Source: Cyclobacteriaceae bacterium
GTDB taxonomy: Bacteria > Bacteroidota > Bacteroidia > Cytophagales > Cyclobacteriaceae
DNA length: 64,000 bases
Assembly (NCBI GenBank): GCA_958296015.1
Contig: CATQIH010000040.1
Coordinates: forward strand, 1-64,000
Direction: 5' to 3'
Shown here piece after piece: positions 37,473-46,015 of this stretch. Position 1 is the first letter of the stretch. Each line of letters starts with the position of its first letter. Both the position numbers and the translations under genes were made by a program. The notes under the pieces are model-generated. The model did no database searches, was not told the DNA's origin, and saw only the letters and a program-made list of their open reading frames with translations.

Positions 37473-40011
37473 ACAGCCTTGTTTTGCCAGATGGCGGATG
37501 CTTTTCAACTTGTGTAGAAACACATTAAGTCGTATTTCAGAGGATGCTGTATGCTTGAAGATTATCATTCAGGAGGAATCGCGCGGCGAACCGCCTTGTT
37601 ACGAACCGAAAAGGTGTAGCTTAAAAACTGCCATACGCCAGGCGCAATTGATCGGCACGATATTCTTTCTTCTCCTCGGCTTGTGTCCTCACAAACCGAA
37701 AGCATTCCGTACTACTCTCCTCGGCTCGTGTCCTCACAAACCGAAAACACTCCGTACTACTCTCCTCGGTTCGTGTCCTCACAAACCGAAAGCATTCCGT
37801 CCCGCCCTTGTCGCTATAGTTTGTACGATCTTCCATCTCAACAGCTACGCCCAGGAGGCTATTCCTATCGGACAGTGGCGTACTCATTTTGCCTACCGCC
37901 ATGTGGCGCATGTGCTGCCGGTAAAAGACCGTATCTATGCGGCTTCTGACTATGGGCTGTTCTACCTGGATCAAAGCGACAACAGTCTTACCACCTTGTC
38001 TACACCCAACGGCCTGAGCGATGTGGGTATTACGGCAATGGCCTATCAGCGTGAGCTTGATATACTGTTGCTGGCCTACCAAAGTGGTACCATAGATATA
38101 CTGACCGGCAACCGCATCGTGCCCTTTTCGCTCATTCAGGATGCCGATAAGGCAGAAACCATTCAGCATATAGATTTTGATGATAGCACCGTTTACCTGT
38201 CTACCAGCCAGGGAGTGCGTGTGCTAACTCTTGCAGAAGATGCGCTGAACATCCGGGAATCTTATACCGGCTTAGGCCAGGCGGGCGACGATCTGGCAGT
38301 ATACGGTAGCATAATAGTTCGAGATAGTATCTTTCTGGCAACAGCCACCGGTGTGATAGGCAATGCTCTGAACACGCAGGTGAACCGGCAGGATTTCAGA
38401 AGCTGGAAGCGGCTTATCCTGTCAGACAGTGTACAGAACATGCCTGTTCGCCATTTGGTATTGCACCAGGATATCGTCTATGCCGGTACGGATGATGGAG
38501 TGTACCAGTACGACGGTCGTTGGCAGCAAACCTTAGCTTTACCAGCAACAGACACCCTTCGTGCGTTGCGCTCTGCAAACAATACCCTAATTGCTGTGGC
38601 AGGAAATGCCGTGCTGCTCATCGACAACAACGGCACGGTACAGACAACCAGCGGAGTACCGATCACCACACCGCAGGATGCTGTCATGGACTCGCAGGGT
38701 AACCTGTGGATAGGAGACAGCCAGCATGGGCTGGTAGCGGAAGGGGTTAGTTACCTGCCCAATGGCCCTGCCTCGGATAATATCAGCAAAGTGCGTGATG
38801 TAAACAACAGCATTATTGCTCTGCCAGCGATGATCAACCCATCGCTACAACAGGGCTTCAATATCTTCAGGCAGGGATCGTGGCAAAGCTATCAGGATAT
38901 TCCTGCTACCACCCCCTTGCTGGATGCTGTGTATGATGCTTCCAATCAAGCGTATTATTTTGCTACCTTTGGCAATGGTCTCATGCGGTGGGATGGTGAC
39001 ACCGCCTTTTCGTTGCTGGGTGCAGACAGTGAGGGTAGCACCCTGGAGAATAACCAGCTTACCTCACTGACCATAGATGATGCCTACAACCTATGGATGA
39101 CTAGCCTTAGTTCGCTGCTGCCCGTACATGCCTACAGTCCGGCTACAAAAGGCTGGCAGGCGTTTGGCACAGAGGCTACAGATAAACAGTACCCCATGAA
39201 AGTGGTGCTGGCAGAAGATGGCAACCCCTGGACGATCGTTAGCACTTCGGCAGTGCCAGGCAATACGGGCGACAACATCCTGGTGTTTGACCGGCAAACC
39301 GGAAAGCATCTGCTGGTCAAGAAGAGCCTATCCGGCGGGGCCTTGCCTGGCGAACAGATCACTGCCCTGGTGCGCGACCGGGATGGACTGCTATGGTTGG
39401 GCGGCAACGAAGGTGTGGCTTTCTTTTCCAATCCCTGGGATGCCTTTGCCGGTGTGGATGTGGTGCGCCCGGTCTTTCAGACGCAATACCTGCTGCTGGG
39501 AGAATATGTGACGGCTATGGCCGTAGACGCAGCCAACCGCAAATGGATAGGCACCCGTAAAGGGCTATGGCTCTTTGACGAAACAGGAGAATCGCTCATC
39601 TACCATTTCACCACAGAGAATAGTCCGCTGGTGTCTGACAATATCCTGGACATCACCCTCAACGATACGGATGGCGAAGTATTCGTAGCTACCGATAGGG
39701 GACTGATTTCCTACAGAGGCACCGCCACGCAGCCCGCTATGACCCATCAGTCTGTCAAAATATTTCCCAACCCTGTGTCACCGGACTTCACTGGCATGGT
39801 AGGTATTCAGGGTGTAGTAGGCGGGGCCTCGGTGAAGATCACCAGCATTGCCGGTGTGCTGGTAAGATCGCTGGAAGCAGAAGGCGGCACCGCCACCTGG
39901 GACATGCGCGACTATCAGGGCCAGCGTGTTGGCACCGGTGTCTACCTCGTCTTCAGTGCCAGCAGCAACGGTGAAGAAACCTTTGTAGGCAAGATAGCCA
40001 TCGTCAAATAA
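37465..40011 (+). CDS. porZ: Type IX secretion system beta-propeller protein PorZ
   Basis: PorZ-like surface component of the T9SS attachment complex. After a signal-like core (VAIVCTIFHLNSYA|QEA) come the PorZ N-terminal propeller (IGQWRTHFAYRHVAHVLPV), further two-component-regulator-type propeller repeats (WIGDSQHGLV, LWLGGNEGVAFF, KWIGTRKGLWLF), and a type A T9SS sorting domain at the C-terminus (VKIFPNPVSP ... GVYLV). The frame is open from ATG 37465, but about 100 residues precede the signal core, including three 15-residue repeats; the true start is unclear. It overlaps tdk. Confidence 0.88.
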   Translation: MSRQPCFARWRMLFNLCRNTLSRISEDAVCLKIIIQEESRGEPPCYEPKRCSLKTAIRQAQLIGTIFFLLLGLCPHKPKAFRTTLLGSCPHKPKTLRTTLLGSCPHKPKAFRPALVAIVCTIFHLNSYAQEAIPIGQWRTHFAYRHVAHVLPVKDRIYAASDYGLFYLDQSDNSLTTLSTPNGLSDVGITAMAYQRELDILLLAYQSGTIDILTGNRIVPFSLIQDADKAETIQHIDFDDSTVYLSTSQGVRVLTLAEDALNIRESYTGLGQAGDDLAVYGSIIVRDSIFLATATGVIGNALNTQVNRQDFRSWKRLILSDSVQNMPVRHLVLHQDIVYAGTDDGVYQYDGRWQQTLALPATDTLRALRSANNTLIAVAGNAVLLIDNNGTVQTTSGVPITTPQDAVMDSQGNLWIGDSQHGLVAEGVSYLPNGPASDNISKVRDVNNSIIALPAMINPSLQQGFNIFRQGSWQSYQDIPATTPLLDAVYDASNQAYYFATFGNGLMRWDGDTAFSLLGADSEGSTLENNQLTSLTIDDAYNLWMTSLSSLLPVHAYSPATKGWQAFGTEATDKQYPMKVVLAEDGNPWTIVSTSAVPGNTGDNILVFDRQTGKHLLVKKSLSGGALPGEQITALVRDRDGLLWLGGNEGVAFFSNPWDAFAGVDVVRPVFQTQYLLLGEYVTAMAVDAANRKWIGTRKGLWLFDETGESLIYHFTTENSPLVSDNILDITLNDTDGEVFVATDRGLISYRGTATQPAMTHQSVKIFPNPVSPDFTGMVGIQGVVGGASVKITSIAGVLVRSLEAEGGTATWDMRDYQGQRVGTGVYLVFSASSNGEETFVGKIAIVK
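37672..37806 (+). repeat. 45-bp tandem repeat in the porZ leader, three copies
   Basis: Three copies with exact 45-bp period, encoding 15-residue units of the form GSCPHKPKxxRTTLL. Each contains the imperfect dyad CGGyTTGTG-tcct-CACAAACCG, close to the hairpin at 40881-40903. It lies in frame immediately before the hydrophobic core of the signal peptide. Confidence 0.85.
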
Positions 40012-40060
40012 CCAACTTTTTCACCTTCCATTGCCGATCTTGTCTGCTGCCCTTGCCAGT

Positions 40061-40117
40061 GTTGTCATCGGCAATTCATGCATCACTGTAGTCTGTGGCA
40101 CATTCCTACAGGATACC
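40061..40117 (+). repeat. Imperfect 57-bp direct repeat, copy 1
   Basis: Begins GTTGTCATCGGCAA and ends CTACAGGATACC. It aligns without gaps to 40518-40574 at roughly 80% identity; similarity extends weakly upstream of both copies (CTGCTGCC...). Confidence 0.7.
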
Positions 40118-40154
40118 GCCACTAGCTTCGGATTGCAACAACATCAACTTCTAT

Positions 40155-40263
40155 CACTAGATTCAGTCTGCAATACCACTAGCTTCAGTCTGCAATACCA
40201 CTGGCTTCAGTTTGCAATACCACTAGCTTCAGTCTGCAATACCACTAGCTTCAGTTTGCAACT
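40155..40263 (+). repeat. 22-bp tandem repeat, five copies
   Basis: Five contiguous units of exact 22-bp period, built on CACTAGCTTCAGTCTGCAAT plus AC, starting at 40155, 40177, 40199, 40221 and 40243. There are no spacers, so it is not a CRISPR. The word CTAGCTTCAGTCTG also occurs in reverse complement at 1062-1075. Confidence 0.85.
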
Positions 40264-40517
40264 GAAGCCTCTGCTTTATCAAAGCGCGATAGATCGCAAG
40301 ATTCCACCATAGTAGTGAAGCCTCTTTCCTTACCAGCTTTGGAGTATATCTGAAATTTTACTCGTAAGGCTAAAAGGCTTGACATAACCGATGCAACGCT
40401 GCTACCTGTAGTCTCAGTCTGATCACCAAGCAACTGAAGCAAGAGCAGGGTATCACTTTTCACCATCACCGGTGTTTTCTGCTGCCACTGCCGCTGTTAC
40501 TTTTCGCCATTGCTGGG

Positions 40518-40574
40518 GTTGTCACCGGCAACTCATGTATTGCTGTAGACTATGACAAATTTCTACAGAATACC
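40518..40574 (+). repeat. Imperfect 57-bp direct repeat, copy 2
   Basis: Second copy of the element at 40061, 457 bp downstream, same orientation. Confidence 0.7.
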
Positions 40575-40787
40575 TAAGCAAATAAAGAAAAGCGACAGTT
40601 GACGGCTATTTTCCTAGCAAAACTTACATGCCAAAGGGATGAAAAGCGGTTTATCTGATGCTATTTCATAAGCTTCTAACTATATCTCATCGGCAAGCTT
40701 GCTAATAATTAACATCAAGCTTGCCATTGAGCAATGGCAAGCTTCCCGTTTGCTCGTGGCAAGCTTGCTTTTGTATAAACTAATTTA

Positions 40788-40947
40788 GCGCAAGTGTCCG
40801 CTTTTGCTTAAGTTTTGGGCTATGCTACGGTACATTTGCCTGAAGTGAGCTGTGAGACACAGCCCCCGGCTTCTATGCCCCCGGTTTGTGTCTCACAAAC
40901 CGGAAATGTACCGTAGTGTAGTTTCGGGCACAAGCGGACGTTTGCGC
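40788..40947. repeat. Nested palindromic element of about 160 bp
   Basis: Outer arms 40788-40803 and 40932-40947 pair at 14 of 16 positions; inner arms 40825-40837 and 40904-40916 pair perfectly (13 bp, CTACGGTACATTT). Inside are two hairpins: 40849-40863 (GCTGTG-aga-CACAGC) and 40881-40903 (CCGGTTTGTG-tct-CACAAACCGG), whose cores are reverse complements of each other. The fold is a stem with two side hairpins. Confidence 0.85.
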
Positions 40948-41010
40948 CAACCAATGTAAGTGAAGATAATATCTAACCTATAACTTCAAATACAGCAAAG
41001 TAATAGGCAC

Positions 41011-41048
41011 AAAAAAAAGCGTTAGCAGCTACTTATGCTACCAACGCT
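41011..41048 (-). terminator. Rho-independent terminator of the HU gene
   Basis: Reverse strand: AGCGTTggTAGCA / CTGCTAACGCT stem followed by eight T, about 60 bp past the HU-gene stop. Confidence 0.8.
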
Positions 41049-41076
41049 CTCTATGATTATACAAACAACTTTAGCT

Positions 41077-41105
41077 ACCGGTTTCCAGTTTCCGGTTTCC
41101 TGCGT
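41077..41105. repeat. Dispersed GGAAACCGG-type repeat after the HU gene
   Basis: Inverse copy (ACCGGTTTCCAGTTTCCGG) lying immediately 3' of the HU gene on its strand. Confidence 0.55.
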
Positions 41106-41109
41106 CCCT

Positions 41110-41496
41110 TCATGATATTTTTTTGTATTTAGCAAGCTTCATCACATTGGTAATACGGTTACCCGGACGAAACAGCACTTTGTTACCTTTGATGCTATTG
41201 CTGCTCACTTCTTTTTCCTCATCGTGGCCTTTGCTGCTTACCGATGGGCGGAAAGTACCCAATTCTCCGAGACGTACCATCCTGCTGTCGGCCAGCTTGT
41301 CGGGCACTACTGTGACTAAACCCATTAGTACGGCCATCACATCGGTTTCGCTTACGGTAGATATCTTTTCAATCTCCTTACAGAGTTCGGGTATATCTAT
41401 GACGCCATCCAGTACGGTATGCGCATAAAACTTCTGTGTGCCGCCGCCGACTACTCCGGGCTGTGCTTTGCTGATTGCTTTGAATTTGATAGGCAT
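41110..41496 (-). CDS. HU family DNA-binding protein (HU-HIG type)
   Basis: 128-residue nucleoid protein from ATG 41496 (MPIKFKAISK). The HU-like fold is recognisable: N-terminal strand, helices LCKEIEKISTVSETDVMAVLMGLVTVVPDKLADSRMVRLGELGTF, a DNA-binding arm region, and the C-terminal VLFRPGNRITNVMKLAKYKK. This longer HU variant is widespread in Bacteroidota. The upstream extension to 41577 has no family support. Confidence 0.88.
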   Translation of the reverse strand: MPIKFKAISKAQPGVVGGGTQKFYAHTVLDGVIDIPELCKEIEKISTVSETDVMAVLMGLVTVVPDKLADSRMVRLGELGTFRPSVSSKGHDEEKEVSSNSIKGNKVLFRPGNRITNVMKLAKYKKIS

Positions 41497-41706
41497 GATA
41501 TTAAATTTTTGTTGGTGATTATTTTCTTGATGACAAAGTAAAGGCGAGCAAAAGGAAGGTAAAAGGCAGAGACGCAACTAATCTTACAGATGTAAGTTGT
41601 TAGCGGTATAAGAAAAAAATAAAGCTTTGCTTGCTTGTTATTGTACGATTCATGTTATTACTGGCAGCATATATTGAACATCAGAATATAGCATTTGCTA
41701 TTACTC

Positions 41707-42258
41707 ATGAGAAATGTTATCAGGAGAAGACGGTTCGTAAGTTACTATTTGTTTTTCCTAACTATAGAAGTGCTTGTTTTTGCTTGTAAAGAGACACCGG
41801 AAGCCAACAGCCAGACTTTACGACAAATCAATGATTTAGAAAAAAAACTTACTGTCCAAAGAGCAGACTTTGAGTTTCAAAAGGAATATAACCTTTCTTT
41901 GTCAGACGATGAGTATCTTTATTTCCTCTCTCTTCTTGATAGTGCTTCAATCACCAAAGGAGAACACTATCTGCTGCAAAAGCGTCTTGAAGAGGGGCAG
42001 GTAGTAGAAGTTCCTTACCAGTATGTGTATAAAAATGACGAAGGGCAAGTTCAAAATGGCGTGTTGACATTGCCTATTAGTTCTACTGAAGAACTTGATA
42101 TCTTTATAGAGGCTGTAGATTTTGCTTTTTTAGAAACCGTGAAGATACATCCGACCAACGATGCTATAGAACGGCAATTGATGTTGAAGACTATTAAGGA
42201 CGGGAATTTCAAAGAAGCAAAGGTAATCATTGAGAATTCAAGAAAAAGTAAACGATAG
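41707..42258 (+). CDS. Hypothetical lipoprotein
   Basis: 183-residue protein of unknown function. Basic N-terminus (RNVIRRRR), hydrophobic stretch and lipobox LVFAC, then a helical, acidic soluble domain (RQINDLEKKLTVQRADFEFQKEYNLSLSDDEYLYFLSLLD). The TTG at 41695 is an alternative start. Flanked by the HU gene (divergent) and a broken TPR gene. Confidence 0.65.
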   Translation: MRNVIRRRRFVSYYLFFLTIEVLVFACKETPEANSQTLRQINDLEKKLTVQRADFEFQKEYNLSLSDDEYLYFLSLLDSASITKGEHYLLQKRLEEGQVVEVPYQYVYKNDEGQVQNGVLTLPISSTEELDIFIEAVDFAFLETVKIHPTNDAIERQLMLKTIKDGNFKEAKVIIENSRKSKR

Positions 42259-42465
42259 AGGGGTGCCCAGGTACCTAAATAGATAGGGAAACCATAAAGG
42301 CTTCACCAGATCGTTCTAATATTGATGCTCTTGTATATATACACTAGAGCAAAGGCTGGTACATTTCTCAATCCAGCTAGAGCCACATTAGAGTTTTCTA
42401 CCATAAGATAGTATGATGACAAATATAATAGAGGTGTTTTTATATGGGAATTCCCGAGTAGAACC

Positions 42466-43100
42466 TTGAAAGCCAGAAGATGGATTCCAGTCCATTGCTT
42501 GATCATCATTTCGCTATTCTATAGCTGCCAGCTTTCAGGGAGCAAAGCTTCTCAGAAAGCAAAAGAATCCGAGGCTATAGCTTATAATAACAAAGCGGTA
42601 GACATGTTTAGCAGAAACAGCCACCATGCAGATTCTGTACATTTAGCCTTAGATTATTTGAATCAGGCTATAGCAACCGATAGCAACTACACACAAGCTT
42701 ACAGTAGTAAAGTTGGTCTTTTGTTTCGCTGAACCAATATGACGAGGCAATACAGACTTCTCATATGATTATTGATAAAAATCCAAAGTTCGTAGAAGCC
42801 TATACAATGCTAGGAATGATCTATGATAAAACGGGCAAGGATAGTTTGGCAAATGTCTATTATAACAAAGCTTTGGTACTGTATGAAAACAAAAGTTACG
42901 ATACGGCCAATAATAGAGCAAACGAAGCAAACCGCTTATTGCTAACAGTGATGCTGGACAGTACCCAAAAACAAAATGTTCTTACACAACTAAGCGATTC
43001 ATTAAAGCGATACCCTAATAACAAATCACTTATACAGTATAAGTTTTTGATAAAGAATTTCAAGCGAGACAAATATATAAAACAGATTTTGGGCAATTAA
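42466..43100 (+). pseudogene. TPR lipoprotein gene with a frameshift
   Basis: The first frame (TTG 42466 to stop 42732) encodes a lipoprotein signal (SLFYSC), then a tetratricopeptide start (AIAYNNKAVDMFSR ... LDYLNQAIATDSNYTQAYSSKVGLL). The following frame, open through 42720-43100, continues the repeat without loss (SLNQYDEAIQTSHMIIDKNPKFVEAYTMLGMIYDKTGKDSLANVYYNKAL). A single-base shift in CTTTTGTTT near 42718-42725 joins them into about 210 residues. It may be a true mutation, slippage or a sequencing error. Confidence 0.75.
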
Positions 43101-43116
43101 ATAAAGTGCCGCCAGG

Positions 43117-43140
43117 GCGCATTTGTAATGCGCTCTTTAT
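43117..43140 (+). terminator. Hairpin terminator after the TPR gene
   Basis: Perfect GCGCATT-tgt-AATGCGC stem followed by TCTTTAT, 17 bp past the stop; the T-tract is short. Confidence 0.55.
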
Positions 43141-43292
43141 CTTGATTTGGTATTTACAATGCCAGAAAGGATTAGCATCGTAAACGTTATCAAGATCAAA
43201 CCGCACTGCAAATACAATTTATTGGCAGGTTTTATATCAGGTAGGGCCACCAAAGAAACCTATCTATGTAAAATTGCGGTTATAACATAGCT

Positions 43293-43991
43293 ATGCTATA
43301 CAAAACCCGGGGAATTGTTTTGAACTTTATCAGATATGGGGAGACTTCCATTGTTACCCGCATTTATACCGAAGCTTTTGGTATGCAATCGTATATCGTT
43401 AACGGGGCAAGGGGAGGGCAGAAGAAAAGTAAGAACAAGATATCTTTTTTTCAACCGCTAACGCTGCTAGATTTGGTGGTATACCATAAAAATAAGATGG
43501 GCGGGCTGCACCGTATTTCGGAGATCAAATGTACGGAGCCTTACAAGACGCTGCCTTATGATATTGCCAAGTCTACCATTGCGCTCTTTATGGCTGAGGT
43601 GTTGAGCAAAACACTGAAAGAAGAAGAAAACAACCAGCAGTTGTTTGATTTTCTGCAAACGTCGCTGCTGATGTTTGACCAGTTGGAGCAGCACTACTAC
43701 AACTTTCATTTGCAGTTTATGCTCAAGCTTTGCCGCTACTTAGGCTTTGAGCCTGCGTCTGCAGATGAACTGTTCGACCAGGTCTATGAGTTCATTGGCA
43801 AGCCATCTATCACAGAAGAAGAAAAAGGGCTGGTCAACCACCTGTTGCAGGCACCATATACCGAACCCATACGCGGGAAAAATGAGACACGTCGGCTGTT
43901 GTTGGATGATATCACCAAGTTTTACCAATACCACATCGAAAACTTCGGGGACTTGAAGTCTGTAGCCGTACTGCGGGAAGTAATGGAATAA
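43293..43991 (+). CDS. recO: DNA repair protein RecO
   Basis: 232-residue recombination mediator that helps load RecA with RecR. N-terminal OB fold (YKTRGIVLNFIRYGETSIVTRIYTEAFGMQSYIVNGAR), then a helical domain with LKLCRYLGFEP. The zinc-finger cysteines present in some RecO proteins are absent, as in other Bacteroidota. Confidence 0.93.
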   Translation: MLYKTRGIVLNFIRYGETSIVTRIYTEAFGMQSYIVNGARGGQKKSKNKISFFQPLTLLDLVVYHKNKMGGLHRISEIKCTEPYKTLPYDIAKSTIALFMAEVLSKTLKEEENNQQLFDFLQTSLLMFDQLEQHYYNFHLQFMLKLCRYLGFEPASADELFDQVYEFIGKPSITEEEKGLVNHLLQAPYTEPIRGKNETRRLLLDDITKFYQYHIENFGDLKSVAVLREVME

Positions 43992-43993
43992 AC

Positions 43994-44066
43994 GAAAACC
44001 GGAGACTAGGAAACCAGACACCGAAGTTGTTCGCTTCGGTATTCGGTTTCCAGTATTCGGTTGTCC
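43994..44066. repeat. Dispersed GGAAACCGG-type repeat with hairpin after recO
   Basis: Contains AAACCGGAGAC and AGGAAACC, then the hairpin ACCGAAG-ttgttcg-CTTCGGT (44020-44040), then CGGTTTCCAG in inverse orientation. It lies between the convergent recO and lipoprotein genes and may act as a bidirectional terminator. Confidence 0.6.
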
Positions 44067-44068
44067 AA

Positions 44069-44890
44069 TCAAGAAGGCGGGTTGCTTCCTGCTTCCAGGG
44101 TAAATTCTCTTTCTTCGCTGTTGAAGGGACTATCCACAAGGTTGCCCTGGCTGTCTACCAGTTCTATCTTCACGGTGTTCTTACCCATTGGTAAGCCTTC
44201 CATGATCAGGGGTTTCCACTCGTCTACCATAAAAGTAGTATCACTGTTGACAGTTACCTTCACCTGGTTGCCACCGCTACTAATCTCTGTATTAACCGGA
44301 TAGAAATCAAATAACAATCTCTTGGCATCATCTCCTGTGTAGGTGCCTTTGGGGCGGCTATAGAACAGCATCGGTGCTGACAGGTCTACATCTTCCTCGT
44401 CAGAATCCCCTACAGTGAACTGGGAAACTACGTAAGCATCCGGTGTTTTTACGCTCTCATGATAGGATCTGGACAAGAAGGACAATGCTACATAGTGCCC
44501 ATCGTCGAGGCTCATTTTGTAGGTAGGTGTATAGACCGCTTCGTAGGGATCATTATTCAGGATCAGGTGAATATGCTGGCCTTTGGCTGACTTGGCAATT
44601 TGTTTCTGGTCAGCATCTTCTGAAGGCACAGCAAGTTCAAAGTTGGTGACATCATACATAAATTCTACGCTGTCGCCACTAGGAAGCTTCGTGCCTTCTG
44701 TAGGAGCTGTCATTTTGAGGATAGCATCCGGAAAGTCTACGGAAGCAGGCGCAGGCGAGATAGTGACTTTCTGGCTCATGGCGGTAGTGTCCATACCTGC
44801 TTCTCCTTCCTGCGAGGTTGGCGTGGAGCAAGAAGAGATGATAGATAGTGTGAAGACAGAACAAAGGGACATTAAAAGCAGTTTTTTCAT
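44069..44890 (-). CDS. Periplasmic lipoprotein, function unknown
   Basis: 273-residue lipoprotein with lipobox ISSC from ATG 44890 (44899 also possible), followed by two beta-rich halves. The first has KGQHIHLILNNDPYEAVY with an HxH pair that could bind metal, and the second has VKVTVNSDTTFMVDEW. Similar Bacteroidota proteins are named phosphopeptide-binding, without a solid basis. A -7 element TACCTTTG lies at 44948-44941 on the reverse strand. Confidence 0.7.
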   Translation of the reverse strand: MKKLLLMSLCSVFTLSIISSCSTPTSQEGEAGMDTTAMSQKVTISPAPASVDFPDAILKMTAPTEGTKLPSGDSVEFMYDVTNFELAVPSEDADQKQIAKSAKGQHIHLILNNDPYEAVYTPTYKMSLDDGHYVALSFLSRSYHESVKTPDAYVVSQFTVGDSDEEDVDLSAPMLFYSRPKGTYTGDDAKRLLFDFYPVNTEISSGGNQVKVTVNSDTTFMVDEWKPLIMEGLPMGKNTVKIELVDSQGNLVDSPFNSEEREFTLEAGSNPPS

Positions 44891-44983
44891 AACTAACATG
44901 GTTTAAGTTTGACGAATTGTAAAGTTATTGTAAATTTTGCCAAAGGTAATCGTTCATGCTATACTATATAAACAAGCACAAAC

Positions 44984-46015
44984 ATGAGTAAAGTGTTATT
45001 TGATGAAATACCTTCTTTGGATTTACATGACTTTCAAAGTAATGATAAGTCAAAAAGGCAAGCTTTTGTTCAGAAGTTAGGCGAAGCATATCATAATATT
45101 GGCTTTGTGGCAGTCAGAAATCATGGTCTTTCTGACACGCTCGTAGAAAATCTGTATCATACATTTCAGCAGTTCTTTGCGCTGCCGGATGAAGTGAAGC
45201 AACGATATGACGTGCCCGGCCTGTTTGGGCAGCGAGGCTACACTGGCAAAGGAAAAGAACATGCCAAAGGCAGGAATACGGGTGACCTCAAGGAGTTTTA
45301 CCATGTAGGGCAGTTTGTAGAAGACGATGATCCTGTCAAAGCAACCTATCCGGACAACATCTGGCCCAAGGAGATACCCGGTATGGAGATACCCAGTATG
45401 GAGATACCCGGTATGGAGATACCCAGTATGGAGATACCTAGTATGGAAGTGGTGGCTAAAGAAGCTTACCAGACGCTGGAACGTGCAGGTAGGCAAATGC
45501 TCCGGGCTATTGCCCTGTATCTGGCACTTGATGAAGACTACTTTGAAGCCAAAGTGCATCATGGCAATAGTATTCTGAGAGCTATTCACTACTATCCCAT
45601 AGAAAACCCGGAGGCTATTCCCGAAGATGCGGTGCGTGCTGCCGAGCATGGCGACATCAACCTGATCACTTTGCTGATGGGTGCCAGTGCCGAAGGGCTT
45701 CAGGTGTTGCGGCGCGATGGCAAGTGGATACCCATTACGGCATTGCCCGATCAGATCGTGGTGAATGTAGGCGACATGCTGGCTCGGCTAACCAACGACA
45801 AACTCAAATCAACCATACACCGGGTTGTCAACCCACCCAAAGAAAAGATGGGCAACTCCCGTTATTCTATTCCTTTCTTTATGCATCCACGGGCAGATAT
45901 GAAACTTGCCTGTCTGAACAGTTGCATCAACAAAGAGCATCCAAAGCAATATACTGACATGACAGCCGGTGGTTTTCTAGAAGAGCGATTGGCAGAGATA
46001 GGTTTGAAGAAGTAG
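44984..46015 (+). CDS. 2-oxoglutarate/Fe(II)-dependent oxygenase, IPNS family
   Basis: 343-residue cytoplasmic non-heme iron oxygenase resembling isopenicillin N synthase. N-terminal DIOX_N domain (GFVAVRNHGL), then the jelly-roll core with the facial triad H-x-D (EHGDINLITLL) and distal His (STIHRVVNPP), and the 2OG-binding R-x-S (SRYSIPFF). Substrate unknown. An in-frame insertion of five EIPxM pentapeptides (about residues 130-154) sits between the domains. Confidence 0.88.
   Translation: MSKVLFDEIPSLDLHDFQSNDKSKRQAFVQKLGEAYHNIGFVAVRNHGLSDTLVENLYHTFQQFFALPDEVKQRYDVPGLFGQRGYTGKGKEHAKGRNTGDLKEFYHVGQFVEDDDPVKATYPDNIWPKEIPGMEIPSMEIPGMEIPSMEIPSMEVVAKEAYQTLERAGRQMLRAIALYLALDEDYFEAKVHHGNSILRAIHYYPIENPEAIPEDAVRAAEHGDINLITLLMGASAEGLQVLRRDGKWIPITALPDQIVVNVGDMLARLTNDKLKSTIHRVVNPPKEKMGNSRYSIPFFMHPRADMKLACLNSCINKEHPKQYTDMTAGGFLEERLAEIGLKK
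45371..45445 (+). repeat. 15-bp in-frame tandem repeat, five copies, in the oxygenase gene
   Basis: Five units of GAGATACCCrGTATG (one with CCTAG), encoding E-I-P-G/S-M. Each unit holds the small dyad ATACC-c-GGTAT, perfect in two of the five. Confidence 0.9.

Larger units (their letters stand above)
40012..41010. other. Repeat-packed non-coding spacer downstream of porZ
   Basis: About 1 kb without a credible gene. Contents in order: first copy of a 57-bp direct repeat (40061), 22-bp tandem array (40155-40263), hairpin at 40248-40268 (GCTTCAGTT-tgc-AACTGAAGC), second copy of the direct repeat (40518), several GCAAGCTTGC-type palindromes (about 40690-40770), and a nested palindrome of about 160 bp (40788-40947). 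Confidence 0.75.

Noticed and set aside
37465-37810. Leader of porZ considered as a separate small gene
   Set aside because: The frame is continuous with porZ, there is no stop or new start between them, and the content is repeats plus two hydrophobic stretches.
40155-40263. Regularly repeated array considered as CRISPR
   Set aside because: Units are contiguous with no spacers, and no cas genes are nearby.
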